From a bacterium (lineage in GTDB: Bacteria; Pseudomonadota; Alphaproteobacteria; Rhizobiales; Aestuariivirgaceae), in contig JALHQC010000005.1 in NCBI GenBank assembly GCA_022842165.1, positions 82,138-146,137 on the forward strand: a DNA stretch of 64,000 bases, in the 5' to 3' direction. This document shows positions 8,865-17,655 of this stretch, in pieces. The notes under the pieces were generated by a model that saw only the letters and a list, made by a program, of their open reading frames with translations, was not told the origin of the DNA and searched no databases. The position numbers were made by a program, and so were the translations under genes. How positions within the stretch are numbered: the stretch's first letter is position 1; each line of letters starts with the position of its first letter.

Positions 8865-9766
8865 GCACCAGCCTCTACCCTGCGGCGTGCTTCGTCTTCC
8901 GCCGCGCGCTCCGCCTTCTTGCGTCGTAGGAGGCTGCCGCGAATTGCCTTGGGCACTTTCTGAAGCGCGAAAGCCTCGCCCAGCAGATTGAAGCTCACAA
9001 CAACGGCGGTCAGCGCCAGACCGGGAATAATGACGAGGCTTGGATACTCCTCGATATAGCTCATGCCATCGACCAGCATCTGCCCCCATTCCGGCACCGG
9101 TGGCGCGACGCCGAGGCCAAGGAACGAAAGGGTCGCTATGGCGAGCACCAAGGCACCCGCGTCAGCACTTGCATAGACCACGACCAGGCCCAAGACGTGA
9201 GGCAGGATGTGGCGCACGAAGATCCATATATGTGAAGCGCCCATCACGCGTGCAGCTTCGATGTAGGGCTGCTGAAGTTCAGAAACCACGACGGCGCGGC
9301 TCATCCGCGCGTAGTTGGCCCACCACGCGAGTGTGAGTGCCAGGATCATCTTCCAATAGTCGGACATCCAAGTGAAGTTTTCGCCTGAGAAGACACCCAT
9401 CAGAGCAAGCGCGATTACCAGAGACGGCAATGCCAGCATGATGTCGATCACCGAGATCAGTGCCATCTCTGTGATGCCGCCGATGTAACCCGCCAGCGAG
9501 CCAATCACGACGCCAATCACCAGCGCCGCCGCCAGCACGAAGACCATGGCAACGAGCGATGTCCGTGCACCGCCTATAATACGGCTCCACATGTCGCGGC
9601 CAAGATAGTCGGTGCCAAGCCAGTGGGAGGCCGAAGGTCCTTGCAGAAGTGCCCCATAGTCCTGCTGGGCTGTGTCGTGAGTCATCAGCAGCGGCGCAAA
9701 GATACCTATGAGGACGAAAGTAATGGCGGGTGACAGAATGGCCCAGGGAAGCCGTCCGAGTTTCAT
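8861..9766 (-). CDS. ABC transporter inner-membrane permease (NikC/DppC-like)
   Basis: This 301-residue permease has an N-terminal helix (PWAILSPAITFVLIGIFAPLL) and five further helices of the BPD_transp_1 fold. The coupling (EAA) loop reads YIEAARVMGASHIWIFVRHILPHVLG. The periplasmic loop HWLGTDYLGRDMWSRII is characteristic of DppC/NikC proteins. ATG 9766 is chosen, separated by one base from the previous stop; the longer frame at 9931 lies inside the other permease gene. It forms the membrane pore with the gene at 9768. Confidence 0.85.
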   Translation of the reverse strand: MKLGRLPWAILSPAITFVLIGIFAPLLMTHDTAQQDYGALLQGPSASHWLGTDYLGRDMWSRIIGGARTSLVAMVFVLAAALVIGVVIGSLAGYIGGITEMALISVIDIMLALPSLVIALALMGVFSGENFTWMSDYWKMILALTLAWWANYARMSRAVVVSELQQPYIEAARVMGASHIWIFVRHILPHVLGLVVVYASADAGALVLAIATLSFLGLGVAPPVPEWGQMLVDGMSYIEEYPSLVIIPGLALTAVVVSFNLLGEAFALQKVPKAIRGSLLRRKKAERAAEDEARRRVEAGA

Positions 9767-9767
9767 C

Positions 9768-10709
9768 TCATGCTCTCCTCGCGCGCCGAAGGCGCGGATC
9801 AGCGAACATGGCGATGAGGTCAACAAACAAGTTAACTGATACGAAAAACACCACAAAAAGGGTAAGCACGGCCTGCATGCCCACGAAATCGCGGAAGCGG
9901 ATCGCTTCAATGAAGAAAGCACCGACCCCATTAAGGCCGAACACCCGCTCGACCACGATGGCGCCGATAATCATCAGGGTGAACTGGGCACCAAAAGTGG
10001 TGATGAAGGGAACGGCAATGTTGGGCAGCGCTTCGCGGAGGAGAACTCCGCGGCGGCTCAGGCCCTTGGCGAAACCGGTCGTGGCGAACGGTCGCGACAT
10101 CGCCTCTTGCAGGTTCACGCGCACCACGCGTGCCAGCACCGAGGCCGGAAAAAGTGCTATGGTGAACCAGGGTAAAAGCCAAGACGTGGCCCCCGAAGCA
10201 CCGAAGCTCGGAACCCAACCGAGGCCAACCGCAAAGACGATAACCAACATCGCCGCCACGAAGAAGTTTGGTGTAGACGCGCCGATCAATGCGGCGCCGT
10301 GGAGCAAACGGTCAACAACCCCACCGTTCGAGACCGCTCCCCAGAGTCCAAGGCCAATCGACAAGACCAGGGCAATGACGCCGCCGCCAAACAGGAGGAG
10401 CGCTGTCACAGGGATACGCTCGGCAAATTCGTCCATCATCGGCTTGCCGGTGCGCAGGCTTTCGCCAAGGTCTCCGGCGACAGCCTTCCCTAGCCAGTGC
10501 ACATAGCGCACTGGCAAGGGATCGTTGAGCCCTAGTTCATCGGCGATGCGCTTGATCATTTCGCCATCAGCACCGGCACCCGCCGCCCGCTCGGCAATCA
10601 AGGCCGCAACATTGCCGGGTGCCGCCGTCACAATCGCAAATGTCAGCGCTGTGGCGGCGAGCATCAGAAAAAGGGCAAGGCCAGCCCTTCGCAGGAACAT
10701 GCGCCGCAT
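9768..10709 (-). CDS. ABC transporter inner-membrane permease (NikB/DppB-like)
   Basis: This 313-residue permease shows the DppB/NikB pattern: the first helix LFLMLAATALTFAIV, the loop LGLNDPLPVRYVHWLGKAVAGDLG, the EAA loop RGVLLREALPNIAVPFITT, and the ending VFGLNGVGAFFIEAI plus FVVFFVSVNLFVDLIAMFADPRLR. It starts at ATG 10709, 23 bases after the stop of the solute-binding protein gene. It is the second gene of the operon. Confidence 0.85.
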   Translation of the reverse strand: MRRMFLRRAGLALFLMLAATALTFAIVTAAPGNVAALIAERAAGAGADGEMIKRIADELGLNDPLPVRYVHWLGKAVAGDLGESLRTGKPMMDEFAERIPVTALLLFGGGVIALVLSIGLGLWGAVSNGGVVDRLLHGAALIGASTPNFFVAAMLVIVFAVGLGWVPSFGASGATSWLLPWFTIALFPASVLARVVRVNLQEAMSRPFATTGFAKGLSRRGVLLREALPNIAVPFITTFGAQFTLMIIGAIVVERVFGLNGVGAFFIEAIRFRDFVGMQAVLTLFVVFFVSVNLFVDLIAMFADPRLRRARRA

Positions 10710-10732
10710 GGGTCTTTCCCCTGGGACCGGCG

Positions 10733-12292
10733 TCAGCCGAGCGTAATGCCCTTGAACGGCAGGTCATAGTCGGTGGCTGGCAGGCTGAAACCCTTGACCC
10801 GTGGATTGACCGCCCACAGGCGCTTGGTGACGACCAGCGGGCATGCCGTGACATTCGTGGCGAGCCAGTCATAGACGGCCTGCATCGCGGCCTCGCGTGC
10901 ATCGCCACCTGTCTCCAGCGCCTTTTGGACAAGTGGGTCCAGTTCGTCCGATATGTAGATCTTGCCATCAGGACCCGTATCGGAAGCTGTCACGAACGAC
11001 GCGCCCAGCGAGCCATGCGGATCATACGGTGCGCCATAGGTTGCGAAGAAGGTCAGGTCGTACTGGAAGGCCGGGCGGCGTTCATGCATCGTGGCATTGT
11101 CCACCGAAGAAATGTTCACCTTGAGACCGACCTCCGTCAGCATGCCCTGGATCATTTCGGCGATGCGGCGCGAACCGGGGAACGATTCTTCTGAAACCAG
11201 GAAGTCGATTTCCAGCGCTTTGCCGTCCTTGGTCCATCCGCCACCGCCACCGGTCCAACCGGCTGCGGTGAGTGCGGCCTGTGCAGCTGCTACATCGCGC
11301 GCAGGAATCTCGTGTCGGGTACCGGCGGTTGGAACCGTGGTTGGGAAGATATCAACGGTCGGATCGGCAAAACCCTCAAACAGCACGGTTGCAATCGCAG
11401 CACGGTCGATGCCACGGAAAATTGCCTCGCGCACCGCTTTGTCCTGCATGACCGGCGACTTTGGCGAATAGCCGAGAATTGTGGTTGCAGTGCCCGGCTC
11501 GGCGACAATCACCATACCCTCGCCTTCGAGTGCCTTGGCGCGCCGCGGCGAAAGCGGAGCGACCCAGTCGCCACCGATCACGTCCAGTTCGCCCGCACGC
11601 AGCGCATTGGCGCGCGCCAACTCATCAGGAACGACCTTCAGTTCCATGCGGCTGAAGGCAGGTTTTTCGCCCCAGTACTTGTCATTGCGCACAAGGATCG
11701 TCTCAGTGCTGGAATACTTCTCGACAATCCACGGACCAGTACCAATCGGTGCCGTCTGCTTGCCACTCCCATCGACAGCCTTGGGCGAAAGGAAGCGTAC
11801 CGGACGCACAATCGTGAGCTCCAGCAACGCTGCGGGAACCGGGCGCTTGAGCTTTATGGTGATCTTGTTCGGCGCATCCTTCACAATGCTTTCGTAGGCG
11901 TCTGCAATGCCGATCCACGAGAAGTCGGCCACGCCCATCCAGCGCTTGAGATTCCACTCGGCCGCATCGGCATCGAACGGCGTCCCGTCAGAAAAAGTAA
12001 CACCTTCGCGGAGATCGAAGCTGATAGATTTGCCATCACCGGCAATATTCCAGGCTGTCGCAAGCCCCGGTTCTAGTTTCCCACCGGGCCCATAATGGAT
12101 CAGGGCATCGAAAACTACCGTGTAGGATGAGAGCGTTGATACATTCTGCAAGAGATCCAGATCGCCGGTTTCCCCGCCGATGCCGACGCGCAGCGTTTCG
12201 TGCTCAGCAGCGAGTGCCACGCGCGGAATTGATGCAATAAAGGCAAATGCGGCAGATGTTGCCAGGAGCTGACGTCGATCAAACTTTATCAT
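10733..12292 (-). CDS. NikA-like periplasmic substrate-binding protein (SBP_bac_5)
   Basis: This 519-residue solute-binding protein of family 5 has a signal peptide (RRQLLATSAAFAFIASIPRVALAAE, twin-Arg-like start). It aligns by eye with NikA better than with peptide binders: ITIKLKRPVPAALLELTIVRPVRFLSP, APIGTGPWIVEKY, NDKYWGEKPAF, LRAGELDVI, and TYGAPYDPHGSLGASF, where NikA has TWGAPYDPH. NikA takes up nickel as a Ni-(L-His)2 complex and its Arg137 lies in the corresponding RPFRF strand; an Arg is kept here. It is the first gene of the five-gene transporter operon. Specificity for nickel, cobalt or another chelate is inferred. Confidence 0.8.
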   Translation of the reverse strand: MIKFDRRQLLATSAAFAFIASIPRVALAAEHETLRVGIGGETGDLDLLQNVSTLSSYTVVFDALIHYGPGGKLEPGLATAWNIAGDGKSISFDLREGVTFSDGTPFDADAAEWNLKRWMGVADFSWIGIADAYESIVKDAPNKITIKLKRPVPAALLELTIVRPVRFLSPKAVDGSGKQTAPIGTGPWIVEKYSSTETILVRNDKYWGEKPAFSRMELKVVPDELARANALRAGELDVIGGDWVAPLSPRRAKALEGEGMVIVAEPGTATTILGYSPKSPVMQDKAVREAIFRGIDRAAIATVLFEGFADPTVDIFPTTVPTAGTRHEIPARDVAAAQAALTAAGWTGGGGGWTKDGKALEIDFLVSEESFPGSRRIAEMIQGMLTEVGLKVNISSVDNATMHERRPAFQYDLTFFATYGAPYDPHGSLGASFVTASDTGPDGKIYISDELDPLVQKALETGGDAREAAMQAVYDWLATNVTACPLVVTKRLWAVNPRVKGFSLPATDYDLPFKGITLG

Positions 12293-12344
12293 TGAAAGTT
12301 CCTCTGCCGTTTGTTGTTTTCCTGATGCTACACAAATCCAGAAT

Positions 12345-12361
12345 ATTGTATAGACTTTAAT
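12345..12361. promoter_or_regulatory. HutC-like operator at the NikA-like operon promoter
   Basis: The segment ATTGTATAGACTTTAAT lies 53-69 bases upstream of the solute-binding protein start (12292, minus strand). Its core TTGTATAGAC is the same as in the classical HutC operator of enteric bacteria (TTGTATAGACAAG). The operon it fronts ends with a HutC-type regulator, so autoregulation is a natural reading. Seen directly: the motif and position. Inferred: binding. Confidence 0.55.
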
Positions 12362-12407
12362 GGAAGCGTGGCGTTGGCGTGAGGTCCGTCTGGAAGCTTG
12401 GTTGGCT

Positions 12408-12848
12408 CTAAGTCAGCCAATTCTGTTGAAGGGCGACAATTATCAGGTATCGCCCAACCTTGGCGATGGAGACCAGAATGAGGAATACCGGAAAGGGCTC
12501 ACGCAGCGCCCCGGCCACGACCGTCAATGGATCACCGATGATCGGTACCCAGCTCAGGAGCAGAGTCCATCGGCCATAACGGTGATACCAGGTCTCGGCC
12601 TTTTTGAGGCTCTCGCGCTTCAAGGGGAACCAGCGTCGTCCCTCGAAGCGGGACAGTCCCATGCCCAGCAGCCAGTTGACGCACGATCCCAGTACGTTGC
12701 CGGTGCTGGCTACCAGCAACAGGAGCCAGGCCGGATAGGCGCCGGTCATCAAGAGCCCGAACAGTACGGCTTCAGATTGAGCTGGAACAAGCGTGGCTGC
12801 CAGAAAGGATGCTCCGAAGAGGCCGAGATAAACAGTGAAGGGCTCCAT
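12408..12848 (-). CDS. YqaA-family small membrane protein
   Basis: This 146-residue integral membrane protein is related to YqaA and the SNARE-associated/DedA group: YLGLFGASFLAATLVPAQSE, GNVLGSCVNWLLGMG, and WVPIIGDPLTVVAGALREPF, the last being the typical re-entrant Gly-Asp-Pro motif. DedA-like proteins affect lipid-carrier flipping and envelope integrity, but the role of YqaA is not established. The gene is monocistronic, starts at ATG 12848 and points away from the regulator fragment at 12927. The HutC-like operator lies between its 3' end and the ABC operon. Confidence 0.75.
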   Translation of the reverse strand: MEPFTVYLGLFGASFLAATLVPAQSEAVLFGLLMTGAYPAWLLLLVASTGNVLGSCVNWLLGMGLSRFEGRRWFPLKRESLKKAETWYHRYGRWTLLLSWVPIIGDPLTVVAGALREPFPVFLILVSIAKVGRYLIIVALQQNWLT

Positions 12849-12926
12849 ACATGCAATCTAGCAGACTTTGCATTCCGGTGGTGCAGCGCCGATCTACCAG
12901 GTCATGTTCTGTGGTAGACACGTGCC

Positions 12927-13085
12927 ATGGCTGACACGCCTTCGCCTACCCATTGGAAGACCATCGCGCGGGAAATCGGTACCAGCCCCGAAGCTCTCTA
13001 CCGCGAAATCGCCCGGCGGCGGGTCGGTGAAACGCGTTCCAACGGCATTCCCGCTTTGCCATTGTCGGTATTCCTGAACTGTTGA
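12927..13085 (+). pseudogene. C-terminal HTH remnant of a Crp/Fnr-type regulator
   Basis: A 52-codon frame from ATG 12927 to TGA 13085 contains HWKTIAREIGTSPEALYREIARR. This resembles the recognition helix of Crp/Fnr-family regulators, where HEALYRxLARLE is common. After REIARRR the sequence changes to an unrelated tail ending SVFLNC. The sensor domain is missing, so this is most likely a frameshifted remnant rather than a functional small gene. Confidence 0.4.
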
Positions 13086-13136
13086 ACGCTGCACGGCAGC
13101 ATGGTTGTGGCTTAAGAAAAAGCTGGATAGGGCGAA

Positions 13137-15353
13137 TTACGGTTTAACATCAAAGACGAAGAGGCCGCCGCTCATTGCCGGTCCATCTTCGTCGGGCGCA
13201 GCACTGGCACCGCGCGTCGCATTGCCTTCAACAGCTCCAAGCAAGGTTGCCAATTTGCTTTTCTGACCGCGCGTTGCTGCAACTTCAGCCCCCCGTGTCT
13301 GTTGCATCGCCGCAAGGGTTGGCTGCGTGAGGGCACAGAGACGTGGCGGAGCGCCGGTCTTGTCTTTCGGGATGGCAAGCACCACGAAATTCTCAGCACC
13401 GATGGTCGACGGCTTTCCTGTCTTCTCATCCCAGGTATCAATCCAGAACTTGAAAGACAGCGCCTTGCCCGTTCCGGCAGGCAGGGGCCGCACGCAACCA
13501 GTCCGTGATACGCTGGAAGGAATGGCCGCAACGCCGCCCAGCGCATCCACATAGAACCCGGCAACATAGTAATCCTGGTCGCTGTCGTTCGTTGCCTCGA
13601 TGGATACGAAATCGCAGTTTCCTGCGGCGGCCGGCAGCTGCGGATCGAAGGGTGATGCCTGGGCGGCAGCAGGAGCCGACTTCGTATCGCAAGCGGCCTT
13701 GGCGTTTCGCGAAGGTGAACGCGCCATGCTTGCCTTAATGGAAATTCCTTTGTCATCCGCTGCCGACGCACCTAACGCCGAGGCAACGCGGACCAGCTTA
13801 GCAGCCCGCGCCAGACTCCACACCGCGTTCTTGATTTCGGCGCTGAGCTTGTCAGGGTTTTTGTTGAGGTCAATGCTGGGAGTTTCGTTATAAGCCCCGG
13901 CGGTGGTCGTCCAGGGTTTGTCAGGTCTGATAATCCAGATGCGGCTATCCTTCACCCGCAACAGTACGTCGGCATCGGGATTACCAGGCTCGCCTAGTTC
14001 GATTCCGATGGTATCGGCGCCATCTTTGAAAACGTCGCCGAGACGGCTGGCGACAAGTTCGTTGCTGGCAGCATCGGCAAAGTCGCTGACCGGCGGTGGT
14101 GAGACGATAAAGCGAAAACTGATGGCAGGCTCGATGACGACCGCCGCGAGCGTGCCGCGATCGAGCGCCTTGGCGCCTTCTGCCCAGGCGATATTTTCGG
14201 CCACGCTGGTGACAGCGGTCGCGTTTGTCACCTCGGCATGGGCAACGGGCTTATCAAGCGTGCCGACTGCATAGAGCGCCAGTTTAGCGCCAACATCGTA
14301 GCCATGCAGTGAGCCAACCGGAAGCGTAAGCTGGCCAGCGGCCAGAAGTCCGTTAGCCGAGTTCGGCAAACGATCTGCACCGCTACCTGGAATCGGGTTG
14401 TCCAGTTCTCCATCAAACACCGGGGGAGGCACCTTGCCGCCTGTGTGGTCCATATTCAACTCGGACATGATCTCTTGGGCCAGGTCGCGGTAGGTAGACG
14501 CCGTGTTACGAGTTAGTGCCCTGTGCAGGAGATAGGTGAATACCCCCATCCGTTGGTCGGCGGCTTCACCGACCATGGGAAGATTATAGCCGGGGAAGGG
14601 ACGTTCAATCGCTTGATCATAGGACTCGACCGCATAAAAGCCAACGAGACCACCATCGCCGACGACCGATTTGACCTTCATGGTACCTTCGCGCGTGGCA
14701 CTGCGTGAGGCTTGGGCTGGCGCTGCAGCAGGAATGCCGAGGCTGGCGGGATCGACCGAGCGGGTGATGGTATCACCGCGTGTCACGGTGCCAGAATGGC
14801 AGGCATCGATCACGGCCCACACGAAAGCACCCTTAGCGCGGATCACCGAAATCTTGCGGCCTAGAACGTCATCGATGATGGCGTTCTTCAAGGTCATCTT
14901 AATGGGATCATAAGCTCCCACGTCAGTAGGTAGAATGACCTGGTCCATGCCATCGGCTTCCGGCTCGTCTTCGGGCTCTGCAGGATTATCCGGCTGGCGA
15001 ACCCCATGGCCGGAATAGTAGAACAAGACGGTATCGCCCTTCTGGGCTATTTCAGTAAGGCGATCAAACTCAGCCAGGATATTAGCGCTTTCAGCCAATC
15101 CCTTGGCGACAGGGAAATCGGCACTTAAAGGAAGCTTGTCAGTGAGAACAGTAATGTCCTCTTGCTTGACATCGCGCGCCCTTAAAGCGCGCCAAAGGAT
15201 CGACACGTCGTTGCGCGGACCCAGCAGATCGGTAATCCCCGATTCCGCGTTGTAGTCAGCGGCGCCAACAAGCAGAGCCATGGTCTTGGCCTCGGCGACT
15301 GACTGAAAGGCAAGTAACGCGGTTGTGAGAACGATCCACTTCAGGCGATTCAT
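13137..15353 (-). CDS. Secreted caspase-fold (peptidase C14) protein
   Basis: This 738-residue protein has a signal peptide (MNRLKWIVLTTALLAFQSVAEA) followed by a caspase/metacaspase catalytic domain (residues ~25-270). The catalytic His is in VLFYYSGHGVRQ (~120) and the catalytic Cys in AVIDACHSGTVTRGD (~175). Downstream about 450 residues carry no recognised repeat. They include YVAGFYVDALGGVAAIPSS and PLPAGTGKALSFKFWIDTW, which match the C-terminal part seen in some alphaproteobacterial caspase-domain proteins. ATG 15353 is chosen for its signal peptide over the open frame to 15527. It is monocistronic. The Cys cluster late in the protein (PSRNAKAACDTK, AGNCDFVS, RTGCVRP) would be disulfide-forming if periplasmic. 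The biological role is unknown. Confidence 0.75.
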   Translation of the reverse strand: MNRLKWIVLTTALLAFQSVAEAKTMALLVGAADYNAESGITDLLGPRNDVSILWRALRARDVKQEDITVLTDKLPLSADFPVAKGLAESANILAEFDRLTEIAQKGDTVLFYYSGHGVRQPDNPAEPEDEPEADGMDQVILPTDVGAYDPIKMTLKNAIIDDVLGRKISVIRAKGAFVWAVIDACHSGTVTRGDTITRSVDPASLGIPAAAPAQASRSATREGTMKVKSVVGDGGLVGFYAVESYDQAIERPFPGYNLPMVGEAADQRMGVFTYLLHRALTRNTASTYRDLAQEIMSELNMDHTGGKVPPPVFDGELDNPIPGSGADRLPNSANGLLAAGQLTLPVGSLHGYDVGAKLALYAVGTLDKPVAHAEVTNATAVTSVAENIAWAEGAKALDRGTLAAVVIEPAISFRFIVSPPPVSDFADAASNELVASRLGDVFKDGADTIGIELGEPGNPDADVLLRVKDSRIWIIRPDKPWTTTAGAYNETPSIDLNKNPDKLSAEIKNAVWSLARAAKLVRVASALGASAADDKGISIKASMARSPSRNAKAACDTKSAPAAAQASPFDPQLPAAAGNCDFVSIEATNDSDQDYYVAGFYVDALGGVAAIPSSVSRTGCVRPLPAGTGKALSFKFWIDTWDEKTGKPSTIGAENFVVLAIPKDKTGAPPRLCALTQPTLAAMQQTRGAEVAATRGQKSKLATLLGAVEGNATRGASAAPDEDGPAMSGGLFVFDVKP

Positions 15354-15675
15354 AGTCAGTCTTTCTAGGCTGCAGCGTGCAATTGCACTTCCTATAAAAT
15401 CACAATTTAGGAACTGCGCAATGGTGAAAATCGATAACGGATCCCGGCACCAACTAGAAACCTTGCCTTGCATCTGCACATCTGGATTGTCGTGTAGTTC
15501 TGATGAACAATTCTGCTGCATAAACATTGACGAGATCCAGTATCATAGCCGGCAAGCCTGCAAGTCTGTCAGATCGGGCCGATCTATGCTCTTCTTGCGA
15601 AAACGACTTTGCAAATGCCGATGCATTTGATAGCGGCTTGGACAGCAATTCGTCAGGTTGAATATGCACCTGAGT
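15354..15675. other. Intergenic region, no gene seen
   Basis: These 320 bases separate the start of the caspase gene (minus) from the stop of the merR gene (minus). The sequence is AT-richer than its surroundings (ATAAAATCACAATTTAGGAA near 15393-15413) and should hold the caspase promoter. No open frame in it shows coding character. Confidence 0.4.
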
Positions 15676-16095
15676 TCAATGATCAGAGACGCAGTAACGA
15701 TGATTACTTAGGACTTGGATAACTCTGCACTGACTGACGCGTCCGTGGCCACATTCACCGATCATCCGCTTCAGCTCCTGCTTTAGCGCTGCAAGTTTCG
15801 TAATGCGGATTTCCACCTGTTCCAGGTGTGACCGAGCAATGGCATCGGCAGCTGAGCAGTCAGTCTCGGGGTTGTCGGACAGCTGTAGCAACTCGCGAAT
15901 TTCCTCGATGCCAAAACCGAGTTCGCGGGCATGGCGAATGAACTTTAATCGCTGTACGTGCTTAAGCTCGTAAAGTCGGTGGCCACCCTCTGTCCTCATA
16001 AATGGCTGAATGAGGTCAATTTGTTCATAATATCGGATTGTTTGCACCTTCGTTGAGGCCAGTTCGGCGAGCCGCCCAATTGCAATGCTGTTCAT
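15676..16095 (-). CDS. MerR-family heavy-metal regulator (PbrR/ZntR/CadR-like)
   Basis: This 139-residue regulator has a MerR helix-turn-helix and wing (IGRLAELASTKVQTIRYYEQ, RTEGGHRLYELKHVQRLKFIRHARELGFGIEEIRELLQL), a dimerisation helix, and a metal site with Cys80, Cys115, His117 and Cys123. The 35-residue spacing of the first two Cys equals that of MerR/ZntR/PbrR. The Cys14 of lead-type PbrR is absent (Ser14/Thr15 here), so the preferred metal (Zn, Cd or Pb) is open. It should bind the dyad promoter at 16924-16954 that drives the efflux operon. It is encoded downstream of ccdA on the same strand. Confidence 0.85.
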   Translation of the reverse strand: MNSIAIGRLAELASTKVQTIRYYEQIDLIQPFMRTEGGHRLYELKHVQRLKFIRHARELGFGIEEIRELLQLSDNPETDCSAADAIARSHLEQVEIRITKLAALKQELKRMIGECGHGRVSQCRVIQVLSNHRYCVSDH

Positions 16096-16165
16096 CGATC
16101 TTACTCCAGTAGTGCCACTCTGTAATGTTGACGCACTCGGATTTTGTATGAGTGACTAAGCGCTG

Positions 16166-16906
16166 TCAGCCGATTCGCTGCAGGATAGGAAAGGCTTCCA
16201 GAAGCCAATACGAAAATCGTTGGAGCTGTCCGGTCATCATAGCGACCCCCATGAGTACCATGATGCCTCCCGTTAAAGCCTTCATGACCCGACCAAAGCC
16301 CTTCCACCGGGATAACCGCTGGCCAATATCGTCAGCGAACCAGGCTGACAGAATGAACGGAATACCTAGTCCAAGAGAGTAGGCGAGTAGAAGGATGGCA
16401 CCGCCTCCGGCTGTTTCGCTTGCTGAGCTCAGTGTGAGGATGGTTCCGAGAACCGGACCGATACAGGGAGTCCACCCAAACCCGAATGCAATGCCGAGTA
16501 TAAATGCCCCGCTTTCGTGGCCTCCGGTTCCCAAACGATGGAACCGAAGGTCGCGCTGAAGTAGTGGCAATTGCAGTATGCCGGCCGTAAACAGCCCGAA
16601 CACAATGATCAACAAACCGCCGATGACCGCGGTTTGAGTGCGATACTGCAATAACAGTGAGCTGAGGAGGGTTGTGCTAGCGCCTAGCGTTACGAAGACC
16701 AACGAGAAGCCCGCGACAAAACATATGCTCAAAAGCAGCGTTTTAAACCTGCTACTCTTTGTAGCATCGGAATTTCCGGCGATAAAAGACACATAGCCGG
16801 GGACGAGTGGCAAAACGCAGGGAGATAGGAAAGACACTGCCCCAGCGGCACCGGCTGCCACGAATCCTACATTCTCAAAAGCCAACTGATGAACCCTGTA
16901 TTTCAA
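16166..16906 (-). CDS. ccdA: CcdA-type thiol-reductant transporter
   Basis: A CcdA/DsbD-beta protein of up to 246 residues with six helices. It passes electrons from cytoplasmic thioredoxin to periplasmic thiol proteins. The two redox Cys are in VSFLSPCVLPLVPGY and FGWTPCIGPVLG. No ATG start exists; TTG 16906 gives the longest form, while TTG 16885 with an AGGG 8 bases upstream gives a start closer to other CcdA proteins. It is divergent from the dsbA-like gene, and both flank the MerR-type promoter. The pair suggests control of periplasmic thiols during metal stress. Confidence 0.8.
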   Translation of the reverse strand: MKYRVHQLAFENVGFVAAGAAGAVSFLSPCVLPLVPGYVSFIAGNSDATKSSRFKTLLLSICFVAGFSLVFVTLGASTTLLSSLLLQYRTQTAVIGGLLIIVFGLFTAGILQLPLLQRDLRFHRLGTGGHESGAFILGIAFGFGWTPCIGPVLGTILTLSSASETAGGGAILLLAYSLGLGIPFILSAWFADDIGQRLSRWKGFGRVMKALTGGIMVLMGVAMMTGQLQRFSYWLLEAFPILQRIG

Positions 16907-16923
16907 TCTGAATGATTTTTCAC

Positions 16924-16954
16924 TTGAAGCTCTAGTGGCTAGAGGTTCTAGCAG
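16924..16954 (+). promoter_or_regulatory. MerR-type promoter with dyad in a 19-bp spacer
   Basis: A -35 box TTGAAG (16924-16929) and a weak -10 box TAGCAG (16949-16954) are separated by 19 bases. The spacer contains a perfect dyad CTCTAG-TGG-CTAGAG (16930-16944). An overlong spacer with a central dyad is the signature of promoters untwisted by MerR-family activators. It reads rightwards into the dsbA-like/efflux operon and lies next to ccdA-merR, so the MerR protein at 15676 is the obvious regulator. Confidence 0.75.
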
Positions 16955-16990
16955 AATGTATTAGGTGTTCAATTCACTGGAGTGTGACCG

Positions 16991-17653
16991 TTGTCCGATT
17001 CATCAAGGTTCTTCTCGCCGAGCCGCAGGCAGCTCCTCTTAGCAACCGGAGCTCTGGTAACTGCAACGACGCTGTTTTCTGGTCTCCCGGCATATTCTCA
17101 AGAAATGGCGAAGAAGCTTTTAGATGCTGCGTCTCCGCTCGGTGATCGTGCCATTGGTGATCCGAATGCGCCAGTGGTAATGATCGAATATGCCTCCGCG
17201 ACCTGTCCGCACTGTGCAGAGTTTCATGAAAAACTGCTGCCACAAATCAAGACCGAATACATCGACACCGGCAAGGTCCGCTTTATTTTCCGGGAGTTCC
17301 CGTTGGACCAGCTGGCCCTGGGGGCGTTCATGCTTGCCCGCTGTTTGCCGGAAGACAAATATTTTCCCGTGATTGACCTTATGTTCAGGCGCCAGCGCAC
17401 CTGGACCCAAGCCAAGAATCCAGCAGACGATCTTTTCAAGATCACCCAGATGGCCGGCATGACTCAGGCTGAATTCGAGGCCTGCGTCAGCCGGAAAGAT
17501 CTCGCGAAAGCCATTTCGGAGACGGCAAAAAAGGCTGCGACCGATTTTGCCATCAAGGGCACGCCTGCAATCTTCGTCAATGGACAGTTCGTCGATGCGC
17601 ATGAGGATATGCCTTCCGTCAAAGCCGCGCTCGATAAAGCAATCAATCAATAA
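16991..17653 (+). CDS. DsbA-family thiol:disulfide protein
   Basis: This 220-residue exported thioredoxin-fold protein has a twin-Arg-like signal (PSRRQLLLATGALVTATTLFSGLPAYSQE), the active site SATCPHCAEFH (Cys-Pro-His-Cys, residues ~78-81), and the cis-Pro loop IKGTPAIFVNGQFV. This is the BdbD/DsbA-like DSBA family. The start is TTG 16991 with GGAGTG 7 bases upstream; no ATG precedes the signal segment. It is the first gene after the MerR-type promoter, so thiol oxidation seems to be part of the metal response. It may protect or repair metal-exposed Cys proteins with CcdA. Confidence 0.8.
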   Translation: MSDSSRFFSPSRRQLLLATGALVTATTLFSGLPAYSQEMAKKLLDAASPLGDRAIGDPNAPVVMIEYASATCPHCAEFHEKLLPQIKTEYIDTGKVRFIFREFPLDQLALGAFMLARCLPEDKYFPVIDLMFRRQRTWTQAKNPADDLFKITQMAGMTQAEFEACVSRKDLAKAISETAKKAATDFAIKGTPAIFVNGQFVDAHEDMPSVKAALDKAINQ

Positions 17654-17655
17654 TA

